Source of the DNA: Ruminococcus callidus
GTDB taxonomy: Bacteria > Bacillota > Clostridia > Oscillospirales > Ruminococcaceae
Length of the DNA stretch: 64,000 nucleotides
Direction: 5' to 3'
NCBI RefSeq assembly: GCF_020709055.1
Contig: NZ_JAJFCK010000011.1
Coordinates: forward strand, 1-64,000
The translations under genes were made by a program, and so were the position numbers. Numbering within the stretch: position 1 is the stretch's first letter; the number at the start of each line of letters is the position of its first letter. The notes under the pieces were generated by a model that was given only the letters and a program-made list of their open reading frames with translations, searched no databases and was not told the origin of the DNA. Of this stretch, positions 35,537 to 45,366 are shown one piece after another.

Positions 35537-36300
35537 GAAAAGCCCCTTTCCGTTCGAAGCTGTTCCAGCTGGTGCAGAATTTGCGTTGCCGAAACACTTT
35601 CCCCGTGTTCCGGAGAACGAATCAGCAGAACTGGAATCTGGAATTGTTCTGCCGCCTGTATTTTTTCCGGCAGCCCGCCACGTGTTCCGCTGTCCTTTGA
35701 AATCAGCATTTGAATCCGATGGGTTTCAATGAGCTGTGCCGTGTCCTGTATAGAAAATGGCGGCATTCCATAGAGAATGTGTGCCTGCGGAACGGCAGCT
35801 GCAACTTTGTGGGATTCCGGTGTATCCAGAACACGCACCCACGCACGTTTTTCAAAGTCGGACACATTTGCGGCGTAAAAGGAAAGCGTGTTTGCGCCGG
35901 TAGTAAACAACAGATTCCCAGCAGTTTCAGAGAGTATTGTAGCGGCCTTTTCTTTGGAATCCGCCGTCCGGATGTTGGGATAGGTGTAGTGTACTGCCGG
36001 ACGTCCCAGCCGAAAATATGGGAGAGCGATGGACTGGCACACGCTGCGGACAATTCGTGTTACCTCTGTGGCAAAGGGATGAGAGGCATCCACCACTGCA
36101 TCGAACGGCTGGAGCGCCTGTAAAAATGCAGCTCCATCTTTCCGCCCGACCTGAACGGTACAGCGGCTGTGCTGCAAGATCGTCTCGCCGTACTCTGTGG
36201 CGACAAATGCTGTGATGCGGTACGAGGACGGCATGGCGTTGATGAGGTCGGTCGCCTCGCTAGTGCCGGCGATGACGGCAACGGAAAATCCTGTTGTCAT
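35530..36300 (-). CDS. cbiJ: Cobalt-precorrin-6A reductase CbiJ/CobK
   Basis: A 256-residue reductase. The N-terminal VIAGTSEATDLI is the nucleotide-binding motif; DASHPFATEVT and LFTTGANTLSFY, and the late SKDSGTRGGLPEKIQAA, are typical of the family. It reduces the macrocycle with NADPH. The ATG overlaps the cbiH stop (ATGA), with GGAGGAG upstream. Confidence 0.92.
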   Translation of the reverse strand: MTTGFSVAVIAGTSEATDLINAMPSSYRITAFVATEYGETILQHSRCTVQVGRKDGAAFLQALQPFDAVVDASHPFATEVTRIVRSVCQSIALPYFRLGRPAVHYTYPNIRTADSKEKAATILSETAGNLLFTTGANTLSFYAANVSDFEKRAWVRVLDTPESHKVAAAVPQAHILYGMPPFSIQDTAQLIETHRIQMLISKDSGTRGGLPEKIQAAEQFQIPVLLIRSPEHGESVSATQILHQLEQLRTERGFSC

Positions 36301-37043
36301 GCCTGCTCTCCTCCGGCAATGCGGTAGCCACGTGGGGTAATTATTTTCCCGTTTTTGGTGTAGGTCTGAGAGTTTCCGATGATGACAATACAGAACATGT
36401 CCACCGGCTCCTGATGCAGCGCGCCAAGGGTGGTGATCCATGCCTTTTGTTCTGCACGTCCGGCATGGCGGACAATGCCCACCGGAGTATCCGGTGAACG
36501 GTGTTCGAGAATCAGTTCCGCTGCCCTTGCCAGATAATCCGCTCTGGATTTGGAGCGGGGGTTATACAGACAGATGACAAAATCCCCCTCCGCTGCCAGA
36601 GCAACACGGCGGTAGATCAGCTCCAGCGGTGTCATACAGTCGCTGAGGCTGATGGTCGCAAAGTCGTGCATCAAGGGCGCTCCGAGAACAGCAGCAGCCG
36701 CATTAGAGGCGGTGATTCCGGGGACAACGATCACTTCCAGATCATCGTATGCCTCTGCCAGTTCCAGCAGAACGCCAGCCATTCCGTAGATACCGCTGTC
36801 ACCGCTGGAAATAACAGCGACGGTTTTTCCGCTTCTCGCCTCTTGGATGGCGAGCTTGCAGCGATCAATTTCTTTCCGCATGGGAGTGCTGAAGAATTCC
36901 TTTTCCGGAAAAAGAGGCTGCATCAGGCGGACGTAGGTGGTATATCCCACCACAAGGTCTGCGTCCAAAATGGCTGATTCCGCTTCCGCTGTCATATGCG
37001 CACGATCTCCCGTTCCAAATCCAACGGCATAGAGTTTATACAT
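36297..37043 (-). CDS. cbiH: Cobalt-precorrin-3 C17-methyltransferase CbiH/CobJ
   Basis: A 248-residue SAM-dependent tetrapyrrole methylase: GFGTGDRAHMT at the start, SSGDSGIYGMAG as SAM loop, and FVICLYNPRSK. It methylates C17 and contracts the ring. The ATG at 37043 is nine bases after AAAGGAGG; an ATG three codons earlier sits too close to it. Its start lies within the last codons of cbiG. Confidence 0.94.
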   Translation of the reverse strand: MYKLYAVGFGTGDRAHMTAEAESAILDADLVVGYTTYVRLMQPLFPEKEFFSTPMRKEIDRCKLAIQEARSGKTVAVISSGDSGIYGMAGVLLELAEAYDDLEVIVVPGITASNAAAAVLGAPLMHDFATISLSDCMTPLELIYRRVALAAEGDFVICLYNPRSKSRADYLARAAELILEHRSPDTPVGIVRHAGRAEQKAWITTLGALHQEPVDMFCIVIIGNSQTYTKNGKIITPRGYRIAGGEQA

Positions 37044-38055
37044 CTTCCTCATCCTCCTTTAACACCAGCGCCGGAAGCGATTTTTTGCATGCTGCAAAAG
37101 TCACTCCCGGATACCGCACTTTTCCGGTCAATGCATCGCCACAGTCTGATGCCAGATAGCTGCAGGCTTCTGCCACTGCCGGAAGCCCTGTGATCTGCTG
37201 CACAAATGCAGATTCCTCGAATATATGCCCGCAGTTGCGAATGGCATCGTCCGGAACAATTTCCAGCTGAAATCCATACTTTTCGCAGAGCGCTAAGATT
37301 GCCGGCTCTCGTTTTTTTCGCTGGATCGTTGCCATTGTAGTGACCGAAAGACGGCTTAGATGATGGGTTTGCAAAAATTCCTGAAAGCAAATCTCCAAGT
37401 GCTCCGGAATGGTATCACGTTTACATCCGATGCCGATCACCAGATTTTTTGGGCGCAGGAACAGCGTGTGGACATCCTCCTCCGGCGGATAGATATTGGA
37501 GGAGATCACAACCCGATAGGGTGCGGTGGGCGTTTCCGTGACATTGATCAGGGCACAGAAATATGGCGTTTGAAGCGGAAGCTCCGAGTAGAGATCGATG
37601 GTCTTTCCGTCCAGCAGCGCACCGCTGATGTACTTCAACTCCTCCAGATTCTCAATGCAGAGATCGTTCTGTTTTGCCACTTCGTCAAAAGAGAGCACGC
37701 CCTGCACATCCGTTGCTGTGGTAATGACCGGCTGCGCCTGAATGGCAGCGGCAATGCGCTTGGTCAGGTAGTTTGCACCGCCCAGATGGCCAGAGAGCAG
37801 ACTGATGGCAAATGTGCCGTTTTGGTCTAGGACGATGACCGCAGGATCTTTATCTTTGGAGCGAATCAGCGGTGCAATGGTACGGACGACAATCCCCATT
37901 GCCATGACAAATACCAGCGCATCGCAGTCTTGAAAATCACGCTGTACCGTCTTCGGAAACTCGGCTTTTGGTTCGATAATACCGCCCATCGCCTTTTGCA
38001 GCCGGCATGTCAGCTCATGTCCTTTTTGTGTCATCCAGAAATAAGCGATTTTCAT
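37036..38055 (-). CDS. cbiG: Cobalt-precorrin-5A hydrolase CbiG
   Basis: A 339-residue protein. The N-terminal domain has ALVFVMAMGIVVRTIAP and LLSGHLGGAN, the middle is variable, and the C-terminal CbiG domain has LVIGIGCKRDT and the GKVRYPGVTFA end. It opens the lactone of cobalt-precorrin-5A and releases acetaldehyde in the anaerobic route. The start overlaps the cbiF stop (ATGA). Confidence 0.93.
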   Translation of the reverse strand: MKIAYFWMTQKGHELTCRLQKAMGGIIEPKAEFPKTVQRDFQDCDALVFVMAMGIVVRTIAPLIRSKDKDPAVIVLDQNGTFAISLLSGHLGGANYLTKRIAAAIQAQPVITTATDVQGVLSFDEVAKQNDLCIENLEELKYISGALLDGKTIDLYSELPLQTPYFCALINVTETPTAPYRVVISSNIYPPEEDVHTLFLRPKNLVIGIGCKRDTIPEHLEICFQEFLQTHHLSRLSVTTMATIQRKKREPAILALCEKYGFQLEIVPDDAIRNCGHIFEESAFVQQITGLPAVAEACSYLASDCGDALTGKVRYPGVTFAACKKSLPALVLKEDEEDV

Positions 38056-38807
38056 TGATCGGCTCCTTTCCGGTATTCATGCGTGAACTGTTTGTCGTAA
38101 AGTTTGGAATAGGCGTATTGGCTTCCGAGGAATTTGCCGACTGTGACCAGTGCGGTTTTCCGGATGCCTGCTTCCCGCACTTTCTCCGCAATATCCGCAA
38201 GTGTTCCCATCACAATTTTCTGTTCCGGCCAGCTTGCCTTGTAGATAACGGCGACAGGTGTTTCCGGCGGATAGGCGGTGCAGAGCCGTTCGGTCAGCTC
38301 CTGAATCCGATTGACTGAGAGAAACAGAACCATGGTTGCCTGATGCCGGGCAAGAGATTCAATGCGTTCGGCTTCCGGAACTGGTGTGCGTCCTTCCATT
38401 CGGGTCAGGATGACAGTCTGGGAAACCTCCGGCAGGGTATACTCCATCTGCATGGCTGCTGCTGCTGCCAGAAAAGAGCTGACTCCCGGCACAACTTCGT
38501 GAGAAATCCCCAGTGCGTCCAGCGCATCCAGCTGTTCCCGAATGGCACCGTAAATGGATGGGTCGCCTGTATGAATGCGCACGGTGGTTTTTCCGGCAGC
38601 TTCTGCCTGCTGCATTACGTCGAGCACTTCCTCCAGTGTCATGCCAGCGCTGTCGTACACCTGTGCCTCTGGTTTCCTGTCCTGAAACACTGCCGGATTC
38701 ACCAGCGAGCCTGCGTAAATAATCACGTCTGCGTGGTCAATCAGCCGTTTTCCCTTGATGGTCAAAAGTTCCGGATCGCCTGCCCCTGCACCAATAAAAT
38801 ATACCAT
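38052..38807 (-). CDS. cbiF: Cobalt-precorrin-4 C11-methyltransferase CbiF
   Basis: A 251-residue tetrapyrrole methylase: FIGAGAGDPELLTIKG at the start, then IIYAGSLVNP, RIHTGDPSIYGAIREQ, PGVSSFLAAAAAM and YKASWPEQ, all characteristic of CbiF/CobM. It methylates C11 of cobalt-precorrin-4. AAAGGAG precedes the ATG. Confidence 0.95.
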   Translation of the reverse strand: MVYFIGAGAGDPELLTIKGKRLIDHADVIIYAGSLVNPAVFQDRKPEAQVYDSAGMTLEEVLDVMQQAEAAGKTTVRIHTGDPSIYGAIREQLDALDALGISHEVVPGVSSFLAAAAAMQMEYTLPEVSQTVILTRMEGRTPVPEAERIESLARHQATMVLFLSVNRIQELTERLCTAYPPETPVAVIYKASWPEQKIVMGTLADIAEKVREAGIRKTALVTVGKFLGSQYAYSKLYDKQFTHEYRKGADQ

Positions 38808-38809
38808 AC

Positions 38810-39511
38810 TTACTTTCTCCTTTGCTGAATCAAAAGCGTTGTGAAATACGAATCTGCCTCAAAATGCGGCGAACCGATGTATTCATGTTCCATGCCGACA
38901 TTGCAAAACATCTGTGTTGTTTCCAGCAGGTTTCGCTGTTCCAGCAGCGGCAGCAGCCACGGGAGTGCCCGCCGTGCTTTCATTAAAACCACATTGTCCG
39001 CTTTGGCGAGTGCCTGCGTCACGCTTTCCGGTGTCACTGTGCCGGAGAGGATGAGCAGGGATTCCTGATTCTCGCATAGACTGCACTGCGCTTTCGCAGC
39101 TGCTGCGCAGAAAGACGGCACACCGGCAATCACTTCCGTGAGATAGCCCTGCTCCGCCAGAACGTGTCGTGCATAGGCAGCGGTGCTATAGATAGAAACA
39201 TCCCCCAATGTGATCATTGCCACGTTTTTTCCGGCATCCAGCAAATCACAGACCGGCTGCAAAATGCCGGACTGCAAGTGTTGGCGATAATCGATGGCAT
39301 ATCGCATGGGAAACACCAGATGGATTACTGGAATTTTCCGGATGTCCGCAGCCTGTGCTGCAATGTCATAGGCGACCGAAGAAGCACCCGCTGCTTTTAC
39401 AGGGGCGACAATGGCATCGGCGTGCTCCAGCGTCTGCCTGGCACGGAGCGTCATGTCCAGCGGATCTCCTGCACCGATTCCCACGGCAAAAAATGTACCG
39501 GCTGTTGACAT
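38810..39511 (-). CDS. cbiL: Cobalt-precorrin-2 C20-methyltransferase CbiL
   Basis: A 233-residue tetrapyrrole methylase with GIGAGDPLDMTLRA at the start, ITLGDVSIYSTAAY and GVPSFCAAAA. It adds the C20 methyl group, the first methylation specific to cobalamin. AAAGGAGG precedes the ATG, and it lies three bases after cbiET. Confidence 0.93.
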   Translation of the reverse strand: MSTAGTFFAVGIGAGDPLDMTLRARQTLEHADAIVAPVKAAGASSVAYDIAAQAADIRKIPVIHLVFPMRYAIDYRQHLQSGILQPVCDLLDAGKNVAMITLGDVSIYSTAAYARHVLAEQGYLTEVIAGVPSFCAAAAKAQCSLCENQESLLILSGTVTPESVTQALAKADNVVLMKARRALPWLLPLLEQRNLLETTQMFCNVGMEHEYIGSPHFEADSYFTTLLIQQRRK

Positions 39512-39514
39512 GGG

Positions 39515-40726
39515 CTAGTCCTCCTTTGTATCACAGGAAAATATGGTGACGGGGTAATTGCTTTGAAGCACGTGGTACTCTCCCACTGCCTTGGGGTGCT
39601 GTACAGTGATTTGCAGCATCTCCAGATGGGGAAATGATTGGAGCAGCGCATACGCCTGTGCCTGTGTTTCCAGCGTCACAGCAGTCATCACCAGACGAAT
39701 CTTTTTGGGCAGTTCCCGAATCTTTTGCAGCAGCTGCGGTAACTCACCCTTGCTTCCGCCGATGAAAATGCAGTCCGGTATGGGCAGCTGTTCCAGTTGT
39801 GCTTCCGCTTTTCCTGCAATGATTTTCATGGCATCCGCCTGGAAATACGCCTTATTTTGCGCCAGAATTTGCAGCGCCTTTTCTTGATATTCCACGGCAA
39901 AGACCGTTCCAAAAGGACACATGCGAGCGCATTCCACGGAAATGCTTCCGGTTCCGGCGCCGATGTCCCAGACGACCGCATCGGGAAACAGCTGGAGCTT
40001 TTGCAGGACAATGGCACGGATTTCTCCCTTGGTCATAGGGGATTCGTTGCGGAAAAATGCACGATCCGGCAGCAGTGCCGGTGTGACAATAGCGTGTGCC
40101 GATGGATTTCGAACGGCTGCCACGCACAGCGCAGGATTCTCCTGTGCGAGAAATTCCGCAGGGCTTCCCTGCCAAAGCTGCTGGGCATTGCTGCCCAGAT
40201 TTGCGCCCACAAACAGCATAGTCTGTCCTAACTGGTATTGCAGCAGCACTGCAGCGATCTCTCTTGGTCCGCTGTCCGGTGCACAGAGAAAAAATGTTAC
40301 AGGATGCTGTGCGACAGTATAGGCGATGTGTCCGGCAGTGCATGTTCTGCCGTGGAGGCTGCAAATGGCAGCTTCCTCCATGGTCAGTCCAAATGCGCAC
40401 CCCAGCATTTGAAGAGAACTGATGCCGGGAATGATGCGTGGACGCCATTCCGGATGTTTCGTGATAACAGTACGGCAAAAGCTATACAACAGCGGGTCAC
40501 CGGACAGCAGGACAGCAACCGTTCCACGCTGCAACAGAACTGGGATCTGTTCCAGCCACTGAGAGATACGGTCGGCTTCGACCAGTTTTTCTGCCGGAAC
40601 CAGCGCAAAAAACCGCTTGGAGGAAAAGACAAAATCCGCCGATTCCAGAGCTTCTTTGGCTGCCGGAAGAAGATACTGGGGTTCCCCGCTTCCTCCGCCG
40701 ATCAAAATCAATTCATGTTGTTCCAT
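39515..40726 (-). CDS. cbiET: Fused cobalt-precorrin-7 C5- and C15-methyltransferase CbiET
   Basis: A 403-residue fusion. Residues ~1-200 are CbiE (LILIGGGSGEPQYL, LLSGDPLLYSF, GISSLQMLGCAFG), the C5-methyltransferase. Residues ~210-403 are CbiT (GEIRAIVLQKL, VWDIGAGTGSISVECA), the C15-methyltransferase and C12 decarboxylase, equivalent to aerobic CobL. The ATG at 40726 has TGGAGG upstream and lies inside the end of cbiD (14-base overlap). Confidence 0.93.
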   Translation of the reverse strand: MEQHELILIGGGSGEPQYLLPAAKEALESADFVFSSKRFFALVPAEKLVEADRISQWLEQIPVLLQRGTVAVLLSGDPLLYSFCRTVITKHPEWRPRIIPGISSLQMLGCAFGLTMEEAAICSLHGRTCTAGHIAYTVAQHPVTFFLCAPDSGPREIAAVLLQYQLGQTMLFVGANLGSNAQQLWQGSPAEFLAQENPALCVAAVRNPSAHAIVTPALLPDRAFFRNESPMTKGEIRAIVLQKLQLFPDAVVWDIGAGTGSISVECARMCPFGTVFAVEYQEKALQILAQNKAYFQADAMKIIAGKAEAQLEQLPIPDCIFIGGSKGELPQLLQKIRELPKKIRLVMTAVTLETQAQAYALLQSFPHLEMLQITVQHPKAVGEYHVLQSNYPVTIFSCDTKED

Positions 40727-41804
40727 GGCGCCTCCATACCTGTAAAATTTCCGGAATTGCTCCGGCTTCTGCGAGAACGTGGTCGGACTCATCCAGCAGA
40801 ATCAGCCCCATTGTGATTTGCCGATGGGTGCGCCAGATGCAATTTTCCAGCGCAGCTGCTGCAATGGACGACCAGACGCAATCGCTCAATTGAAACTGTT
40901 CCAAAAGCTGCTGCGCCAGCTTGGTGGTCGGGCAATCGTACAGCTCCTGTACCTGCGCTCTGGATGCGCCGGCAAGTGCCGCATGGGTGCAGAGAATCTC
41001 ACGCTGTCCGCCGGCAGTGTGGCTGTGCAGATACATGATGTTGGCAGCTGGTTTGATGAGCTTTCCGATGCGTCCAGCCAAAAGCAGATGTGTGAACTGC
41101 ATCTCCTCTGCGCAATCCAGCAGATATCCCAGATAGTTACTGCACAAGACGATGCCGCCGCAGTTGGGATAGGTCTGTTTGAGATATGTTTCTCCGGAAT
41201 AGCCAGTCACCAGCGCACAGGCTGCGCCGTATTCTGCACGACACATAGAGAGTTCCAAGCGGAGGGATTCCCGCACTGCCTCTTCGCTCATGGGGCGGAC
41301 AATTCCCGTTGTGCCGAGAATGGAGAGTCCGCCCACAACACCGAGGCGTTCATTGAAAGTCTTGCAGGCAAGAGCTTCTCCATTTGGAATGGAAATCGTA
41401 ACCGCAGCGCCACGTGTTCCTGTGACCGAGCGAATCGCTTTTTCGATCATCTGACGTGGAACGGGATTGATCGCCGGTTCTCCTTTCGGGACTTTCAAGC
41501 CGTTTCGGGTGACTGTACCAATGCCCTCTCCTGCCAGAAACTGAATGGGACCGTCTGTGTCGTGCAGCTGCACTTCGGCAGTTACAAGACAGCCGTTGGT
41601 CTGGTCGGGGTCATCTCCGCTGTCTTTTTGCACACCGCAGAGATACGGGCGGATTTCCTGAATGGGAAGATGCAGCGTGATTCCAGCGGGTGTGTCCAAT
41701 GCGACTTGTTCCGGACAAATATCTGTGGTCTGCCACAGGACAGATGCCAGAGAAGCCGCAGCAGCACAAGAACCTGTGGTATATCCCGTTCGCAGGCGCT
41801 TCAT
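40713..41804 (-). CDS. cbiD: Cobalt-precorrin-5B C1-methyltransferase CbiD
   Basis: A 363-residue protein with the N-terminal LRTGYTTGSCAAAAS signature and later GTVTRNGLKVPKGEPAINPVP and GTTGIVRPMS. It methylates C1 in the anaerobic pathway, so its presence with CbiG marks the oxygen-independent route. The ATG at 41804 overlaps the cbiP stop (ATGA). Confidence 0.95.
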   Translation of the reverse strand: MKRLRTGYTTGSCAAAASLASVLWQTTDICPEQVALDTPAGITLHLPIQEIRPYLCGVQKDSGDDPDQTNGCLVTAEVQLHDTDGPIQFLAGEGIGTVTRNGLKVPKGEPAINPVPRQMIEKAIRSVTGTRGAAVTISIPNGEALACKTFNERLGVVGGLSILGTTGIVRPMSEEAVRESLRLELSMCRAEYGAACALVTGYSGETYLKQTYPNCGGIVLCSNYLGYLLDCAEEMQFTHLLLAGRIGKLIKPAANIMYLHSHTAGGQREILCTHAALAGASRAQVQELYDCPTTKLAQQLLEQFQLSDCVWSSIAAAALENCIWRTHRQITMGLILLDESDHVLAEAGAIPEILQVWRRHGTT

Positions 41805-43321
41805 GATGCGCTCTCCCACTGGTTCAGGATATCGTAGATTTTCGGAATATCGAGGTGCTCCCGCAGCAATTCCGCCAAACGATTGTACTGCGTTTCTTTA
41901 TAGGCAGCTCGGTCAACTGGCTGTGCTGTAATTTCAGCATTTCCGTTTTTTTGCAGCAGCATTTGCAGAATGGGCTGCAAGAATTCCGGCGCATCGAAAA
42001 CACCATGCAGATACGTGCCGAACACCTGTCCGTCTTTGGTACACAAGCCGTCTGTTTCGCCGTTATCCAGTCGGAGCAGCGGGACATCCACGCCTTGGGA
42101 AGTACTCTGTCCCATGTGGATTTCATAGCCGGCGGCGGCTGCGCCGGAGAGCGTACGGAGAGATTCCGGCAGCTGGCAGACCTGTCCCTGAATCTGCCGG
42201 CGCTGTTTTTGTGTGGAGAATACAGTATCCATGGCGAGCAGACCGATGCCGCGCATAGAACCGCCACCCTCTGCCTGATGCGGATCGGTGATGGTTTTGC
42301 CGAGCATCTGGAATCCGCCACAGATGCCCGTGATAAGGCAGCCCTTTTCGTGCAGCTTCAGCAGTTTTGCCTCCATGCCATTCTGCCGCATCCAGCGGAG
42401 ATCTGCCATGGTGCTTTTTGTGCCGGGAAGAATCACCCAATCCGGCGTGCCAAGCTCTGCCGGATGTGTGACATAGCGGAGAGAAACGGCTTCCACGGAA
42501 TCGAATATATCGAAGTCCGTGAAGTTCGAGATGTGCGGCAAACGAATGACGGCGATGTCCAGAGCAGCACCCTGCTTTTTTCCGTGCTGTGTCAGACGCT
42601 CTGCCAAGCTGTCCTCCTCGTCCAGATCGATGGGCGCATAGGGCAGAACACCGAGGACCGGGATTCCGGTCAAGTTCTCCAGCATGCGCAGACCGCTCTC
42701 CAGAATGGACACATCTCCACGGAATTTGTTGATGACAATGCCTTGGATTCGCCGGCGCTCCTCCGGTTCCAGCAGGGCAACTGTGCCATACAGAGAGGCA
42801 AATACGCCACCACGGTCGATATCGCCCACCAGAATTACCGGAGAGTCGGAGAGGTTTGCCATGCCCATGTTGACAATATCCACGGATTTCAGATTGATTT
42901 CCGCCGGACTGCCGGCGCCCTCCAGCACAATGATGTCATTTTCTGCAGCCAGAGAATCATAGGCACGGACGATCTGGGGGATCATCTCCTGTTTTCTCCG
43001 GTAGTATTCCGTGGCACGCATGGTGTCCAGCACTTCGCCGTTGACAATGACTTGTGAACCGCACTCGCTGGTCGGCTTCAGCAGAATCGGGTTCATTCGA
43101 ACATCGGGTGCGATGCCGGCAGCTTCCGCCTGCATCACCTGTGCACGTCCCATTTCATAGCCATCCTTGGTGATATAGGAATTGAGTGCCATGTTCTGGG
43201 ATTTGAACGGTGCCGTTCGGAAGCCGTCCTGATGAAAAATTCGGCATAGTCCGGCGGTGACGAAACTCTTTCCGGAAGAGGACATGGTTCCCATCACCAT
43301 GATCGATTTTGCACGCTTCAT
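41801..43321 (-). CDS. cbiP: Adenosylcobyric acid synthase CbiP/CobQ
   Basis: A 506-residue amidotransferase. The P-loop GTMSSSGKS is at residues 11-19, followed by KSQNMALNSY; the glutaminase Cys is in ITGICGGFQMLG, and the late His in GTYLHGVFD. It amidates side chains b, d, e and g of adenosylcobyrinate a,c-diamide using glutamine and ATP. The ATG at 43321 overlaps the cobD stop and has GAGAGGAGG upstream. Confidence 0.95.
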   Translation of the reverse strand: MKRAKSIMVMGTMSSSGKSFVTAGLCRIFHQDGFRTAPFKSQNMALNSYITKDGYEMGRAQVMQAEAAGIAPDVRMNPILLKPTSECGSQVIVNGEVLDTMRATEYYRRKQEMIPQIVRAYDSLAAENDIIVLEGAGSPAEINLKSVDIVNMGMANLSDSPVILVGDIDRGGVFASLYGTVALLEPEERRRIQGIVINKFRGDVSILESGLRMLENLTGIPVLGVLPYAPIDLDEEDSLAERLTQHGKKQGAALDIAVIRLPHISNFTDFDIFDSVEAVSLRYVTHPAELGTPDWVILPGTKSTMADLRWMRQNGMEAKLLKLHEKGCLITGICGGFQMLGKTITDPHQAEGGGSMRGIGLLAMDTVFSTQKQRRQIQGQVCQLPESLRTLSGAAAAGYEIHMGQSTSQGVDVPLLRLDNGETDGLCTKDGQVFGTYLHGVFDAPEFLQPILQMLLQKNGNAEITAQPVDRAAYKETQYNRLAELLREHLDIPKIYDILNQWESAS

Positions 43322-44391
43322 GCTGTTCCTCCTCTCACGCACGCTGCAATTGCATCCAGCAGCTTCTGGTTTTCCGCATGTGTCCGCACGGCGACACGGT
43401 AATGTTCCGCAGTCAATCCTTCGTAGTTGTCGCAGTGCCGAATCAAAATGTGTTTAGTGAGCAGACGCTCGTCCAAGTCCGGAATTCCAGCTGCACGGAA
43501 AAAGACATAGTTGGCGTGCGGTTCCCAGACGGAGAAGCCGAATTCTCGGAGTGCGTCATATAAAAAGCGCCGTTCTTGCATCAGAAATGCAAGGAATGTT
43601 TCCCGATAGTTCGATTCCCGCAGCAGTGCACAACCGGCAGCGGATGCCAGCACATTGACCGGCCACGGCTGCCCCGTGTGCTGGATTTGTGTTATTTTTG
43701 CGGTGTCTGCACAGATGCCGTAGCCGATGCGCAGTCCGGGAATGGCGTAAAGTTTTGTGAGGGAACGCACAACGATTACATCGGGATACTGTGCCAGTTC
43801 TTTGAGAACGGAGTAGTTTTCTGCGTCCGGCGCAGTCATCTCCCAAAAGCATTCGTCCAGAAGAACACAGATGTGTTCCTTTGCGGCAAAGCGCAAGAGT
43901 GCAGAGCGCAGCTCCGGCGCAATGACGGAACCCGTTGGGTTGTTGGGGTTGCAAAGCACAAGGCAGTCGAATTTTTTGCACTGTAAAACGGAGAGCAGCT
44001 CGTCTGTCACTTGCAGTGACGGCGGCATGTTCCAAAAGGTAACAGCACTGCCAGTCTCCCGAAATGCGTCGGCATATTCGGAGAACGTGGGAACGGGAAT
44101 CAATACGTTTTTGGCATGCAGCGCACGTGCCGTGCGGTAGATGATGTCGGCACCGCCGTTTCCGCAGACCACCTGCTCCGGCGAAATGCAGTGATATTCT
44201 GCCAGTGCTTGGCGAAACTCCCGGCAGTCAGGGTCGGGATAGTGTATGATTTGCGCCGCTGCGTCTGCAATGGCTTTCCGCATGGACTCCGGTGCACCAA
44301 AGGGGTTGAGATTGGCGGAAAAGTCCAGCAATTCCTGCGAGTGCAGGAAACTTGTCGCAGTGTAAATATCACCGCCGTGGGCTTTGGTCAT
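43318..44391 (-). CDS. cobD: L-threonine-O-3-phosphate decarboxylase CobD (PLP enzyme)
   Basis: A 357-residue class I/II aminotransferase-fold protein: HGGDIYTA and LLDFSANLNPFGAP at the start are typical of CobD, then LCNPNNPTGS, LLDECFW, and the PLP Lys in VRSLTKLYAIPGLRIGY. It makes (R)-1-amino-2-propanol phosphate for the nucleotide loop. HisC-type aminotransferase is the alternative, but the motif and operon favour CobD. Confidence 0.9.
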   Translation of the reverse strand: MTKAHGGDIYTATSFLHSQELLDFSANLNPFGAPESMRKAIADAAAQIIHYPDPDCREFRQALAEYHCISPEQVVCGNGGADIIYRTARALHAKNVLIPVPTFSEYADAFRETGSAVTFWNMPPSLQVTDELLSVLQCKKFDCLVLCNPNNPTGSVIAPELRSALLRFAAKEHICVLLDECFWEMTAPDAENYSVLKELAQYPDVIVVRSLTKLYAIPGLRIGYGICADTAKITQIQHTGQPWPVNVLASAAGCALLRESNYRETFLAFLMQERRFLYDALREFGFSVWEPHANYVFFRAAGIPDLDERLLTKHILIRHCDNYEGLTAEHYRVAVRTHAENQKLLDAIAACVRGGTA

Positions 44392-44395
44392 GGTT

Positions 44396-45364
44396 TCACC
44401 TCATTCCAAAAACAATCAGGAATCGAACTGCACCGAATCCCAGTGCGCTCAGGATGGACGTTCCAATCATCAGCCGGTTGGCAGTGAGAATGTCCTCCGG
44501 TCTGGCGGGACGGCAGGCATCGCCGATGGTTGGTTTTTCCACAGGCTTGCCAAAATACAGGTGCGTACCGCCCAGCCGGATGCCCAGTGCACCGGCTGCG
44601 ACCGATTCTGTCTGTGCAGAATTCGGAGACAGGTGCTTGTTGCGGTCTCTGCGGAAAATCCGCCATGCATTTCGTGCATCCAATCGCAGGAGCCACGCTG
44701 CGCAGATCATCAGAACCGCACAAATGCGGGACGGCAGCCAGTTGAGCGCATCGTCCAGCCTGGCGGAAACTGTACCGAAATACCGATATGTTTCGTTGCG
44801 GTATCCCACCATGGAATCCAGCGTATTGACAGCCTTATAGAGAAATCCCAGCGGAACACCGCCGATCAGCAGATAGAACAGCGGTGCGGTTACGCCGTCC
44901 GAAGTGTTCTCGGCGACCGTTTCCACGCATGCTTTTGTGACCTCTTCTTCGCTGAGCGACTGGGTATCTCTCCCGACCAGCCATGAGAGCTGTGTTCTGG
45001 CACCGGACAGGTCGGAGGCTGCAAGCTTGCGGTAGACCTTTCGGCTTTCTGTTGCCAGACAGCGTGAGGCGGGAATCTGATATGCCCAGAAAGTATGCAG
45101 CACAAACCAGAGCCAAAAGGAGATGCGGTAAGCCAGAAGCAGAACGCCCAGAGAAATTAGAAAGCTTGCCAGCGGAATGCAGATTGCCAGCAGGATTCCG
45201 GCGGTGCGCTCGCCCTTGGGCGTCTTGGGAAAATGCCGGCGGAGAAATTTTTCCATGCGGGAGATGCTCTTTCCAATCCAGACCACCGGATGGGGCAGCC
45301 ACCTCGGATCGCCGAAGCAGAGATCCAGCAGGAACCCCAGAAAAACGCTGCACAAAATCCACAT
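44396..45364 (-). CDS. cbiB: Adenosylcobinamide-phosphate synthase CbiB
   Basis: A 322-residue membrane protein: LLDLCFGDPRWLPHPVVWIGK near the start, KACVETVAENTSDGVTAPLFY, NTLDSMVGYRNE and ARLDDALNWLPSRI. Several membrane segments are present. It attaches the aminopropanol (phosphate) arm to adenosylcobyric acid. The ATG at 45364 has AAAGGAG upstream; in-frame upstream sequence belongs to the neighbouring gene. Confidence 0.94.
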   Translation of the reverse strand: MWILCSVFLGFLLDLCFGDPRWLPHPVVWIGKSISRMEKFLRRHFPKTPKGERTAGILLAICIPLASFLISLGVLLLAYRISFWLWFVLHTFWAYQIPASRCLATESRKVYRKLAASDLSGARTQLSWLVGRDTQSLSEEEVTKACVETVAENTSDGVTAPLFYLLIGGVPLGFLYKAVNTLDSMVGYRNETYRYFGTVSARLDDALNWLPSRICAVLMICAAWLLRLDARNAWRIFRRDRNKHLSPNSAQTESVAAGALGIRLGGTHLYFGKPVEKPTIGDACRPARPEDILTANRLMIGTSILSALGFGAVRFLIVFGMR

Positions 45365-45366
45365 GG